From positions 1 through 14,234 of the forward strand of contig JAKSOY010000111.1 of NCBI GenBank assembly GCA_024405255.1: a DNA stretch of 14,234 nt, written 5' to 3'. Both the position numbers and the translations under genes were made by a program. The notes below the pieces were generated by a model. It did no database searches and was not told the DNA's origin. It saw only the letters and a list, made by a program, of their open reading frames with translations. The first letter of the stretch is position 1, and each line of letters opens with the position of its first letter. Shown one piece after another: positions 1 through 5,601 of this stretch. The DNA comes from Kiritimatiellia bacterium. GTDB taxonomy: Bacteria; Verrucomicrobiota; Kiritimatiellia; RFP12; UBA1067.

Positions 1-152
1 TCGCGGCGAAGGCGGCCGACGGCATCGAGAAGCTGCGCCGCTACGCGTCTGACCGTTTCGTGCCCGAACTCGCGCGCGGCACGCGCCTGCACCTGATCCT
101 CTTCCAGTTCAAGGGCACCGAGCTTGTCAGGCTGGAGGAGATCCCGCGCTGA
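1..152 (+). CDS. 3' end of a gene, possibly PD-(D/E)XK nuclease / AAA-ATPase-like protein (partial)
   Basis: The frame is open from the window edge (first full codon at 3) to TGA at 150-152, giving 49 C-terminal residues. Codon use is GC-rich at the third position, as in the metabolic genes downstream. Seen: an Ala/Lys start, then GIEKLRRYASDRF, then a hydrophobic strand LHLILFQF and a final ELVRLEEIPR. This pattern of an (Ile)-x-x-(Leu)-x-x-Tyr-Ala helix followed by a beta strand resembles the end of the AAA-ATPase-like/PD-(D/E)XK proteins common in anaerobes, where a QIxxxxYA helix precedes the last strand. No catalytic residues lie in this piece, so the assignment is a guess; that it is the end of a real gene is much safer. 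Confidence 0.4.
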   Translation, partial: AAKAADGIEKLRRYASDRFVPELARGTRLHLILFQFKGTELVRLEEIPR

Positions 153-153
153 T

Positions 154-195
154 TTGTTCGATCCTCCGTAGCTTTAGCGAAGGAGGATCGAACAA
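154..195 (+). terminator. Perfect 14-bp inverted repeat just after a stop codon; possible terminator or REP-like element
   Basis: Arms TTGTTCGATCCTCC (154-167) and GGAGGATCGAACAA (182-195) are exact reverse complements around a 14-nt loop (GTAGCTTTAGCGAA). The stem begins 2 nt after the upstream stop, where a terminator is expected, but only TTT then C follows it, so the U-tract is weak. The loop opens with GTAG, and the arms contain the 9-mer TTGTTCGAT that also builds the array at 1351-1476. It could therefore be a dispersed palindromic repeat that also stops transcription. Confidence 0.5.
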
Positions 196-196
196 T

Positions 197-375
197 TTCT
201 CACCCCTCTACGACGATACTAACTGTTGTAAAAATGAGGAGTACACTAGTTGGTTCCCATCTACCAATGGTGGTACCATGTCTGGTCGGGTGGCGACAAC
301 AATGACGATCATGACTTGCGCTGGGCTCGCAATGGTCATGATATTATTGATGCCCGTAGGGTTGTAAACAGATGA
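197..375 (+). pseudogene. Degraded coding fragment coupled to the WG-repeat gene; possible toxin C-terminal remnant
   Basis: From codon 250 a stop-free frame of 41 residues runs to TGA at 373-375, overlapping the next gene's ATG (372-374) as ATGA. It encodes a Trp/Asp/Asn-rich stretch (WWYHVWSGGDNNDDHDLRW, then ARNGHDIIDARRVVNR). Upstream, that frame is closed by TAG (247-249) and TGA (235-237), but another frame stays open (SPLYDDTNCCKNEEYTSWF, from 197), so a single indel near 262-275 would join the two. The 4-bp overlap is typical of co-translated pairs such as toxin and immunity genes. I do not recognise the family. That it is the tail of a broken gene is inference; it could be chance, since the stretch is short. 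Confidence 0.33.
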
Positions 376-1328
376 TCCGTCTTCCTTGCTTGCATGCTAG
401 TGGCAAATGGGGCTATATCGATCAGGTCGGTCGATGGGTGATTGAGCCGGTCTATGATTTTGCCTCTTCCTATGCCAGGTCAAACATTGCGTCCGTTGTC
501 ATTGGCGACAACGGACGCAGGACGTTGGTTGATATCAAGGGCCGAAATTTGTTTGCGCCCCGTCCCTATCAGGATCTGATTGCCCTGGATGATGGCTATG
601 CCATTGCGGAGACCGACAGCTTGGTTGTCATTAATCGACTGGGGGAGGAAATTTGGAGTCCGCAATGTGAGAATCTCGATGCGGCTGGACCTGGTTTGTT
701 CATTGAATGGTTGGAGTCTTGGGATCGTTGCCGACTTGTAAGGATGGGCGGTGTGCCGGTGATTGACAAGGAGTTTCATGAGTTGTCCGTCTACGCCCAG
801 AAGAGGGTCGTGTTGGCGCGAGAAGAGACAGGATATGTCTTGATGGATTTTGGGTCGAATGTCTTGCGATCGTATTCGCACATCTACGACAGTTTAAGTC
901 CCTTTGACGAGAGGGGACGGGCGGTGTTCTCATCCCAGGGGATGTGTGGTGTCATATCCGAGGACGAGTCGCTGGTCTTGCCCCCCATTTTTCGAAGCAT
1001 CGACTTTTGCTTTGGACGCGATAATACCATGGTGGTGTGTCGTGACGGAGAAGATGGACCCTTTGGCGTTTATGATGCGACTAATTGTGACTTCGTCGGC
1101 GGGGACTTCGAATATGTAGCTCCGGCAACAGATGAAAATCTGTTTTGGGGGTTTAATGGCTCGTGGTCTTTGTATCGGAAGGATGGTTCGTGCATGGCTC
1201 ATGATGTTTGCATGGAGCTCGTACATGCCGTGGAGGGCGTGTATCAGGGGTTGGTCGATGGAGACGGGCGGATGTTTTACGGTTTTATCGGCGCCAAGGG
1301 ATTGGAGACCGTGAGATGTCAGATTTGA
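372..1328 (+). CDS. WG-repeat-containing protein
   Basis: 318 residues, no signal peptide or membrane segment, probably cytoplasmic. WG (KWG) repeats pair a Gly-x-(Trp/Phe/Cys)-Gly-(Tyr/Val)-(Ile/Val) turn with a following 'ixPxyd' strand. The clearest copy is at residues 11-35 (GKWGYIDQVGRWVIEPVYDF). Weaker copies are GMCGVISEDESLVLPPIF (about 190-207) and GPFGVYD (about 229-235). The family binds or scaffolds; no enzymatic residues are known. Base composition differs from the neighbours: positions 421-480 count 31 G+C of 60, against 42 of 60 at 6181-6240 in fhs, suggesting transfer. The start at 372 overlaps the stop of the preceding fragment and has no good ribosome site, which fits translational coupling. 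A role as immunity protein to a lost toxin is possible but unproven. Confidence 0.8.
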   Translation: MIRLPCLHASGKWGYIDQVGRWVIEPVYDFASSYARSNIASVVIGDNGRRTLVDIKGRNLFAPRPYQDLIALDDGYAIAETDSLVVINRLGEEIWSPQCENLDAAGPGLFIEWLESWDRCRLVRMGGVPVIDKEFHELSVYAQKRVVLAREETGYVLMDFGSNVLRSYSHIYDSLSPFDERGRAVFSSQGMCGVISEDESLVLPPIFRSIDFCFGRDNTMVVCRDGEDGPFGVYDATNCDFVGGDFEYVAPATDENLFWGFNGSWSLYRKDGSCMAHDVCMELVHAVEGVYQGLVDGDGRMFYGFIGAKGLETVRCQI

Positions 1329-1350
1329 TGGGGACAGACCTAGCGTGATA

Positions 1351-1476
1351 GGATTGTTCGATTGTTCGGATTGTTTGATTGTTCGATTGCGGGGATGGAC
1401 CATGGGATTGATTGTTCGATTGTTCGGATTGTTCGATTGTTCGGATTGTTCGATTGTTCGGATTGTTCGATTGTTG
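1351..1476 (+). repeat. 17-bp direct repeat array (2 + 4 units)
   Basis: The unit is GGATTGTTCGATTGTTC, itself two half-words of GATTGTTC. Two units lie at 1351-1367 and 1368-1384 (second with one C to T change). A 24-nt interruption follows, then four head-to-tail units at 1409-1425, 1426-1442, 1443-1459 and 1460-1476; the first and last differ from the consensus by one base at an outer edge. It fills the spacer between the WG-repeat gene and the rpmH promoter. No cas genes are present and the units abut without spacers, so it is not CRISPR. No clear hairpin forms within it. Confidence 0.9.
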
Positions 1477-1527
1477 GGGTGGTTGGATGAGAGGTGGTTG
1501 CGGAATTCGTAGATATGAGTTTTTCGG

Positions 1528-1556
1528 TTGATTTCGTTTCGTCTTTTTGCTATAAT
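1528..1556 (+). promoter_or_regulatory. Sigma70-type promoter of rpmH operon
   Basis: -35 TTGATT (1528-1533), 17-bp spacer, perfect -10 TATAAT (1551-1556). Transcription should begin near 1563, leaving a leader of about 30 nt that contains the ribosome site AAGGAAGG (1576-1583) ahead of rpmH. It is the best complete promoter in the window and probably drives rpmH-rnpA-yidD, possibly also yidC. Confidence 0.85.
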
Positions 1557-1593
1557 CATTGCTCAATTTTTCACCAAGGAAGGAACATTAAAA

Positions 1594-1731
1594 ATGAAGA
1601 TGATGTGGCAGCCCTCGAAGATTAAACGTGCGCGCAAGATCGGTTTCCGCGCTCGCAAGGCGACCAAGGGCGGTCGTAAGGTGCTCGCGAGCCGTCGTGC
1701 GAAGGGCCGTAAGCGTCTGACGCAGGTCTAA
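1594..1731 (+). CDS. rpmH: 50S ribosomal protein L34
   Basis: 45 residues, the normal L34 length, very basic. It matches the family across its length: a WQPSKIKR start (like the FQPSxxKR of other bacteria), then [19 protein letters not shown] and a KGRKRLT end. It binds 23S rRNA in the large subunit. The start at 1594 gives MKMMWQPS, aligning with the usual MKRTFQPS; a ribosome site AAGGAAGG lies about 9 nt before it. An upstream in-frame ATG at 1528 falls inside the -35 box and is not used. First gene of the rpmH-rnpA-yidD-yidC block; rnpA follows after 16 nt. Confidence 0.97.
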   Translation: MKMMWQPSKIKRARKIGFRARKATKGGRKVLASRRAKGRKRLTQV

Positions 1732-1747
1732 TAGGGGCAAGAAGCCC

Positions 1748-2110
1748 ATGACCATGCGGCTTCCGGGGACGAAGTACAAGCGCGTCTTCGACCAGGGACG
1801 CCCGTTTCGCGGGCGTCTCTTCGCCGCGTGGGTTTTACGTTCACCCGACGCCGGCCGACAAGCCGGCGTTGTCGTTTCAAAGAAGAGCTTCCATGATGCG
1901 GTGGACCGGAACCGGGCCAAGCGCATCTTGCGTGCGGCGTTTCGCGAAGTGGCGCCGGAGCTGGTGCCCGATGCCGATTGGATTTTTGCAGGCAGGGCTT
2001 CGCTTGGCGGGAAGCGGACGGCGGATGTCGCGGCCGAGATCCGTGTCGTGGCGCGCAAGGTCGGGTGTTGGATCGGCGGGTCCGTCGCGGAGAAGAAGAC
2101 GTCCTTGTGA
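1748..2110 (+). CDS. rnpA: Ribonuclease P protein component
   Basis: 120 residues. The protein subunit of RNase P helps the catalytic RNA remove 5' leaders from tRNA precursors. The diagnostic RNR box is present: AVDRNRAKRILRAAFR at residues 51-66, preceded by the VVVSKK strand (41-46) that packs against it. The N-terminal F-x-x-x-G element is seen as VFDQGRPFRG (13-22). AGGGG at 1734-1738 may serve as ribosome site for ATG 1748; a second in-frame ATG at 1754 is possible. The stop overlaps the yidD start (GTGA), so the two are probably coupled. Confidence 0.93.
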   Translation: MTMRLPGTKYKRVFDQGRPFRGRLFAAWVLRSPDAGRQAGVVVSKKSFHDAVDRNRAKRILRAAFREVAPELVPDADWIFAGRASLGGKRTADVAAEIRVVARKVGCWIGGSVAEKKTSL

Positions 2111-2352
2111 AGCAGGTATTGATCCTTTTGGTCCGGGCGTACCAAGTCGTCCTCTCGCCGTTGTTCACGGGTTGCTGCCGGTTTGAACCGAGCTGTTCGA
2201 ACTATGCAATCGAGGCGTTGCAGGTCCATGGTGCGGTGAAGGGGACGATCCTCGCGGCGTGGCGTCTCTTGCGGTGCCATCCGTTCGGCGCCCACGGATA
2301 TGATCCGGTGCCGCCGAAGGGAGCCTGGAAAAACCATTTTGAAGATGCCTGA
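2107..2352 (+). CDS. yidD: Membrane protein insertion efficiency factor YidD
   Basis: 81 residues, usual for this family (DUF37/haemolytic domain). YidD sits at the inner face of the membrane and aids YidC-dependent insertion. Seen: a hydrophobic, amphipathic N-terminal helix VLILLVRAYQVVLSP (4-18), the signature CRFEPSCSNYA (24-34) with its conserved cysteines, and RCHPF with GYDPVP (56-69). I chose the GTG at 2107, which overlaps the rnpA TGA as GTGA and gives the expected MKQVLILLVRAYQ start; an upstream in-frame ATG at 1978 would add 43 residues overlapping rnpA and is rejected. yidC starts 47 nt downstream. Confidence 0.95.
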   Translation: MKQVLILLVRAYQVVLSPLFTGCCRFEPSCSNYAIEALQVHGAVKGTILAAWRLLRCHPFGAHGYDPVPPKGAWKNHFEDA

Positions 2353-2399
2353 GGCATCGACCGAGTCAAGATATCATTTAAAGAGAAGATCGAGAATCC

Positions 2400-4166
2400 A
2401 TGAATAGACAAGAGAAGATCATTGCGATTTTGCTGGGATTGGTCCTGGCGGGTTGGCTGTGGTACACGGTCAACGAGCAGAAAAAGCAGGCGGAAGCGCG
2501 TCGTGCGGCGGCCGTGCAGCAGGCGAAGGCCCCCGCGAAGGCGCCGGTGGCGAAGCCGGCGCAGCAGGCGGCGGCGAAGCCGGTCGAGGCCCCGAAGCCG
2601 GCCGAGCCGGCGAAGCCCGCGAAGGTGAAGGCGCCCGAGAAGCTGCTCTCGCTCGCCAACGACCAGGTCGAGCTCACGCTTTCGACGCGCGGCGCGGTGG
2701 TGAAGTCCGCCAAGATGCTCAAGTACACCGAGAAGCCGGGTCCGATGAGCGCCACGAATCCGGCGCTTGTGCTCGACTTCGCATCGGCGCCGGCGCTCGC
2801 AATCGAAGGTCTGGCGGGTTTTGACGCGGACGAGGATTTCACCGTGGCCGAACAGGGCAAGGATACGGTCGTGTTCAAGAACGCGTTGCTGACGCGTCGT
2901 GTGACGCTCAAGCCGGACTACCAGATCGAGGTTTCCGAAACATTTGCGAAGCCCGAGGCCGCCGCGGCGAACCGCCTGTCGCTCGGCGCCGTGTCGATGG
3001 GGTCGTCCAAGAACGACATCCTCTCGATCGATTCGTTTACGCTGGCGGGACGCAAACCGCATGTGATCCATCATGGCGACGACGGCGATTCGCCTCTGAA
3101 GAGCTATCTCGTGGCGATGGCGGGCGGCTGCAGCGGCTCGAAGAGCGTGGTCGGCATGCCGGTGACGTCGAATGTGGACTATCCGGGCAGCCAGACCTGG
3201 CTTGCCGTCAAGAACCGCTTTTTCGTTTCGGCGCTTGCGAAGTGCTCGGAGGCGAATGCCGGTTTCCGTGCGACGATCACGCGTGACGCGAATCATCAGA
3301 CGTATGTGCTCAAGAGCGTGGCGGCCTCGGTGCTCTTCACCGCAACGCCGGCGACGCGCACCTATACGCTCTATGTCGGACCCAAGAAGCAGGCGCTCCT
3401 GTGGGATCTCGGCATGAAGGACGTGATGGAGTTCGGCATGTGGCGTTGGCTCTGCTATCCGCTCGTGTGGGTGCTGAACCTCTTCAACTCGCTGATTCCG
3501 AACTACGGCGTGGCGATCATCCTGCTCACGATTCTCGTGCGGCTCATCTTCTGGCCGCTCACGCACAAGTCGACGGTCGGTATGCGCAAGATGCAGGAAA
3601 TCCAGCCGAAGGTGAAGGAGATCCAGAAGAAGTTCAAGGACAATCCGCAGCGTCTGCAGCAGGAGATGATGAGCGTCTACCGCGAGAACCACGTGAACCC
3701 GCTTTCGAGCTGCCTGCCGATGCTCGTGCAGATCCCGGTGTTCATCGCGCTCTTCACCGTGCTGCGTTCGGCCGTCGAACTGCGCTATGCGCCGTTCCTC
3801 TGGATCTCCGACCTTGCGGAGCCGGAAGCGCTCTTCGCGAGCTGGTTCCCGTTCGGCGGACTCAACATCCTGCCGCTCGCGATGGCGGGCCTCACGATGC
3901 TGCAGAGCGCGTTCACGCCGTCGGGCGACAACAAGCAGCAGCAGATGATGATGATCATGATGCCGCTGATGATGCTCTTCATGTTCTATAACTTCCCGAG
4001 CGGACTTTCCCTCTACTGGGCGCTGTCGACGGCCTTCGGCGTGGCGCAGGCCTGGTGGATCAAGAAGCGCTACGGCACGCCTGCGGCGAAGGTGAATGCC
4101 GACGGCTCCATCAATCCGGATGCGGTCGAGATGCCGCAGACCCGTCAGATGCGCCGACACCAGTAG
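2400..4166 (+). CDS. yidC: Membrane protein insertase YidC
   Basis: 588 residues, the long form found in diderm bacteria. It inserts and folds inner-membrane proteins alone or with SecYEG. Order of parts: N-terminal membrane anchor (about 6-23), a low-complexity Ala/Lys/Pro linker (about 26-80), a periplasmic beta-sandwich domain (about 82-330), then the conserved 60-kDa insertase core (about 340-565). The core has the groove arginine at about R381 in ILVRLIFWPLTHKST, the cytoplasmic helical hairpin MRKMQEIQPKVKEIQKKF, the NPLSSCLPMLVQIPVFIALF segment, and a Met-rich helix ending YNFPSGLSLYWALS. The tail is short and basic. A purine run around 2380-2390 may serve as ribosome site. Downstream lies a heptad repeat, not jag or mnmE. 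Confidence 0.97.
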   Translation: MNRQEKIIAILLGLVLAGWLWYTVNEQKKQAEARRAAAVQQAKAPAKAPVAKPAQQAAAKPVEAPKPAEPAKPAKVKAPEKLLSLANDQVELTLSTRGAVVKSAKMLKYTEKPGPMSATNPALVLDFASAPALAIEGLAGFDADEDFTVAEQGKDTVVFKNALLTRRVTLKPDYQIEVSETFAKPEAAAANRLSLGAVSMGSSKNDILSIDSFTLAGRKPHVIHHGDDGDSPLKSYLVAMAGGCSGSKSVVGMPVTSNVDYPGSQTWLAVKNRFFVSALAKCSEANAGFRATITRDANHQTYVLKSVAASVLFTATPATRTYTLYVGPKKQALLWDLGMKDVMEFGMWRWLCYPLVWVLNLFNSLIPNYGVAIILLTILVRLIFWPLTHKSTVGMRKMQEIQPKVKEIQKKFKDNPQRLQQEMMSVYRENHVNPLSSCLPMLVQIPVFIALFTVLRSAVELRYAPFLWISDLAEPEALFASWFPFGGLNILPLAMAGLTMLQSAFTPSGDNKQQQMMMIMMPLMMLFMFYNFPSGLSLYWALSTAFGVAQAWWIKKRYGTPAAKVNADGSINPDAVEMPQTRQMRRHQ

Positions 4167-4172
4167 TAGTGA

Positions 4173-4228
4173 ATAGGTTATAGGTTATAGGTCATAGGTG
4201 GTAGGTTTTAGGTGGTAGGTTTTAGGTG
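4173..4228 (+). repeat. Heptanucleotide tandem repeat, 8 copies
   Basis: Eight 7-bp units fill 56 bp exactly: ATAGGTT, ATAGGTT, ATAGGTC, ATAGGTG, GTAGGTT, TTAGGTG, GTAGGTT, TTAGGTG. The core TAGGT is invariant and only the first and last base vary. It begins 7 nt after the yidC stop and ends 10 nt before the ridA ribosome site. Only one C occurs between 4162 and 4232. It resembles the heptameric short tandem repeats described in filamentous cyanobacteria in form, not in sequence; function is unknown. Confidence 0.9.
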
Positions 4229-4238
4229 TGGACTTTTT

Positions 4239-4245
4239 AAAGGAG
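4239..4245 (+). promoter_or_regulatory. Strong ribosome binding site of ridA
   Basis: AAAGGAG, 7 nt before ATG 4253. It is among the best Shine-Dalgarno matches in the window and fixes the ridA start. It lies just after the heptad repeat. Confidence 0.85.
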
Positions 4246-4252
4246 ATTTGAA

Positions 4253-4633
4253 ATGAGCGAAGTTGTTTCTACGGAGAAGGCGCCGAAGGCGTTGGGACCC
4301 TACAGCCAGGCGATCAAGGCTGGCGGTTTCGTGTGGTGCTCGGGACAGATCCCGATCGATCCGGCGGTGAATGCCGTGACGGCGACGACGATCGAGGACC
4401 AGACGCGCCAGTCGATCACGAATCTGAAGAACGTGCTCGAGGCCGCGGGCAGCGGACTCGACAAGGTCGTGAAGACGACGGTGTTCATCAGCGACATGAA
4501 CGACTTTGCCGCGCTCAATGCGGTCTATGCCGAGCTTTTCGGCGACACGAAGCCCGCGCGCAGCTGCGTGCAGGTGGCGCGGTTGCCGAAAGACGTCAAA
4601 GTCGAAATCGAAGCCGTCGCCACCCTGGCGTAA
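4253..4633 (+). CDS. ridA: RidA family 2-iminobutanoate/2-iminopropanoate deaminase
   Basis: 126 residues, full length for the YjgF/YER057c/UK114 family. RidA hydrolyses reactive enamine/imine intermediates released by PLP enzymes such as threonine and serine dehydratases, protecting other PLP enzymes; it acts in the cytoplasm as a trimer. Seen: KAPKALGPYSQAI (9-21), the FVWCSGQIPIDP strand (26-37), and the C-terminal signature PARSCVQVARLPKDVKVEIE (101-120) with the substrate-binding arginine (R103) and the terminal glutamate (E120). Start fixed by AAAGGAG. It stands apart from the biosynthetic genes it usually protects, with its own spacer on both sides. Confidence 0.95.
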   Translation: MSEVVSTEKAPKALGPYSQAIKAGGFVWCSGQIPIDPAVNAVTATTIEDQTRQSITNLKNVLEAAGSGLDKVVKTTVFISDMNDFAALNAVYAELFGDTKPARSCVQVARLPKDVKVEIEAVATLA

Positions 4634-4661
4634 GTTCGCTCTTTCTGCACGCGTGTGATTG

Positions 4662-4670
4662 TGGTATAAT
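4662..4670 (+). promoter_or_regulatory. Extended -10 promoter placed for a leaderless start
   Basis: TGGTATAAT: a TGn extension (4662-4664) and a perfect TATAAT (4665-4670). No good -35 is seen 17 bp upstream (TTTCTG at 4642-4647), which an extended -10 can tolerate. The usual 6-nt discriminator puts +1 at 4677, the A of the ATG. Confidence 0.7.
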
Positions 4671-4676
4671 ACACCC

Positions 4677-5564
4677 ATGAAAACTAACATCATTCTGTCT
4701 GCCGCGCTTGCGGCAGTTTGCGTTTGTGCGTTGCGCGCGGAAACCATCACGGTTGCCGCGGGCGAGACGGTGCGTCCGACGAAGGCGCTGACGGGCGGTG
4801 TGCTTGTGAAGGAAGGTCCGGGTACGCTCGACCTGAGTGCGGTCGCGTTGAAGAACACGGGGCTCGTCATTCGCGAAGGCGCGGTGCGTTTCGCGGTCGA
4901 GACGGGCGGCGAGGCCGAACCGGTGACGACGCGCCATCTGCGCTGGACGATCTCGGCGACGCGTCCGAATGCGCAGTATTCGGGCAGCGGTCCGCAGTTC
5001 AGCGAGTTCCGCCTCTTCTACAAGGGCCGGCCGGTGGCGTTTCCGTCCACGACGATTTCGACGAGCGTCAACCATCAGGCGGTCGAGGGGGCGGACAAGG
5101 GATTCGACGGCGACCTCAAGACGAAGTGCTTCCAGCGTTCGCCGTTCATCCTCGATTTTGGAACGAAGGTGACGTTCGATTCCTATTCCTTTGCGACGGC
5201 GAACGACGCCATCGGCCGCGATCCGCGCGACTGGGTGTTGGAGGTCGGCGAGAGGAAGAATGGGCGCATCTATTGGACCGCAGCGGGTGTCGAGCGCGGT
5301 TTCACGGCGCCGACCGCGCGCTTTGCGGAGGCGGGGAAGAAGTTCCTCGTGCGTCCGGGCGGGTCGTTCCCGCTGGACTATCCGATCGAAGTCGGCGGCA
5401 AGGGCCGTCTGCTGTTGGATGGCGTGGGCGGTCGTTTCGACAATCTTTCGGGTTCGGGTCTGATCGAGCTCAGGAACTGTTCGATTTCGTTCCCGCCGGA
5501 CAGCACGTTCACCGGCGCTGTCATTGGCGGCAGCGTGAACTATGAGCCCAAGCGCCCGTTCTGA
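4677..5564 (+). CDS. Secreted protein with F5/8-type C-like domain and autotransporter-type beta-strand repeats
   Basis: 295 residues from ATG 4677. A signal peptide is clear: MKTN, hydrophobic 5-19, likely cleavage after A21 (ALRA, then E). Residues about 38-72 (GGVLVKEGPGTLDLS, then an IREGAVRF strand) match the style of autotransporter-associated beta-strand repeats. Residues about 85-192 resemble a galactose-binding/discoidin fold: a Trp strand, FSEFRLFYKGRPV, a FDGDLKTKC turn, an FILDFG strand, then SFATANDAIGRDPRDWVLEV. This arrangement is frequent in Kiritimatiellota and Lentisphaerota surface proteins. Residues 240-284 look like further beta-helix turns. No membrane anchor or PEP-CTERM tail is visible. 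No Shine-Dalgarno precedes the ATG; an in-frame TTG at 4659 lies inside the promoter and would spoil the signal peptide. Ligand unknown. Confidence 0.75.
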   Translation: MKTNIILSAALAAVCVCALRAETITVAAGETVRPTKALTGGVLVKEGPGTLDLSAVALKNTGLVIREGAVRFAVETGGEAEPVTTRHLRWTISATRPNAQYSGSGPQFSEFRLFYKGRPVAFPSTTISTSVNHQAVEGADKGFDGDLKTKCFQRSPFILDFGTKVTFDSYSFATANDAIGRDPRDWVLEVGERKNGRIYWTAAGVERGFTAPTARFAEAGKKFLVRPGGSFPLDYPIEVGGKGRLLLDGVGGRFDNLSGSGLIELRNCSISFPPDSTFTGAVIGGSVNYEPKRPF

Positions 5565-5601
5565 TTTTGCGTTTCTGTTTTGTCAAGAAAGTGTCGAGAA
5601 G

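Noticed and set aside
1351..1476. CRISPR array
   Set aside because: Units abut without unique spacers, the single interruption is 24 nt, and there are no cas genes.
1285..1566. Minus-strand frames with Asn/Arg/Thr/Ile/Glu/Gln repeats
   Set aside because: They are only translations of the 17-bp DNA repeat; no start signals and no support outside the array.
2202..4160. 652-codon open frame on the minus strand
   Set aside because: It lies antisense to yidC, is Arg/His/Leu-rich without any domain, and arises from GC-rich third positions of the real gene.
1594..4166. Replication origin (oriC) near rpmH
   Set aside because: dnaA, dnaN and clustered DnaA boxes are absent; only the rpmH-rnpA-yidD-yidC block is present.
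4659..4676. TTG start for the secreted protein at 4659
   Set aside because: It would place the -10 box inside the gene and add WYNTP before an otherwise ideal signal peptide.
5542..5601. N-terminal extension of fhs from ATG 5542
   Set aside because: It would overlap the upstream gene and adds a 20-residue segment unlike the family; ATG 5602 gives a normal start.
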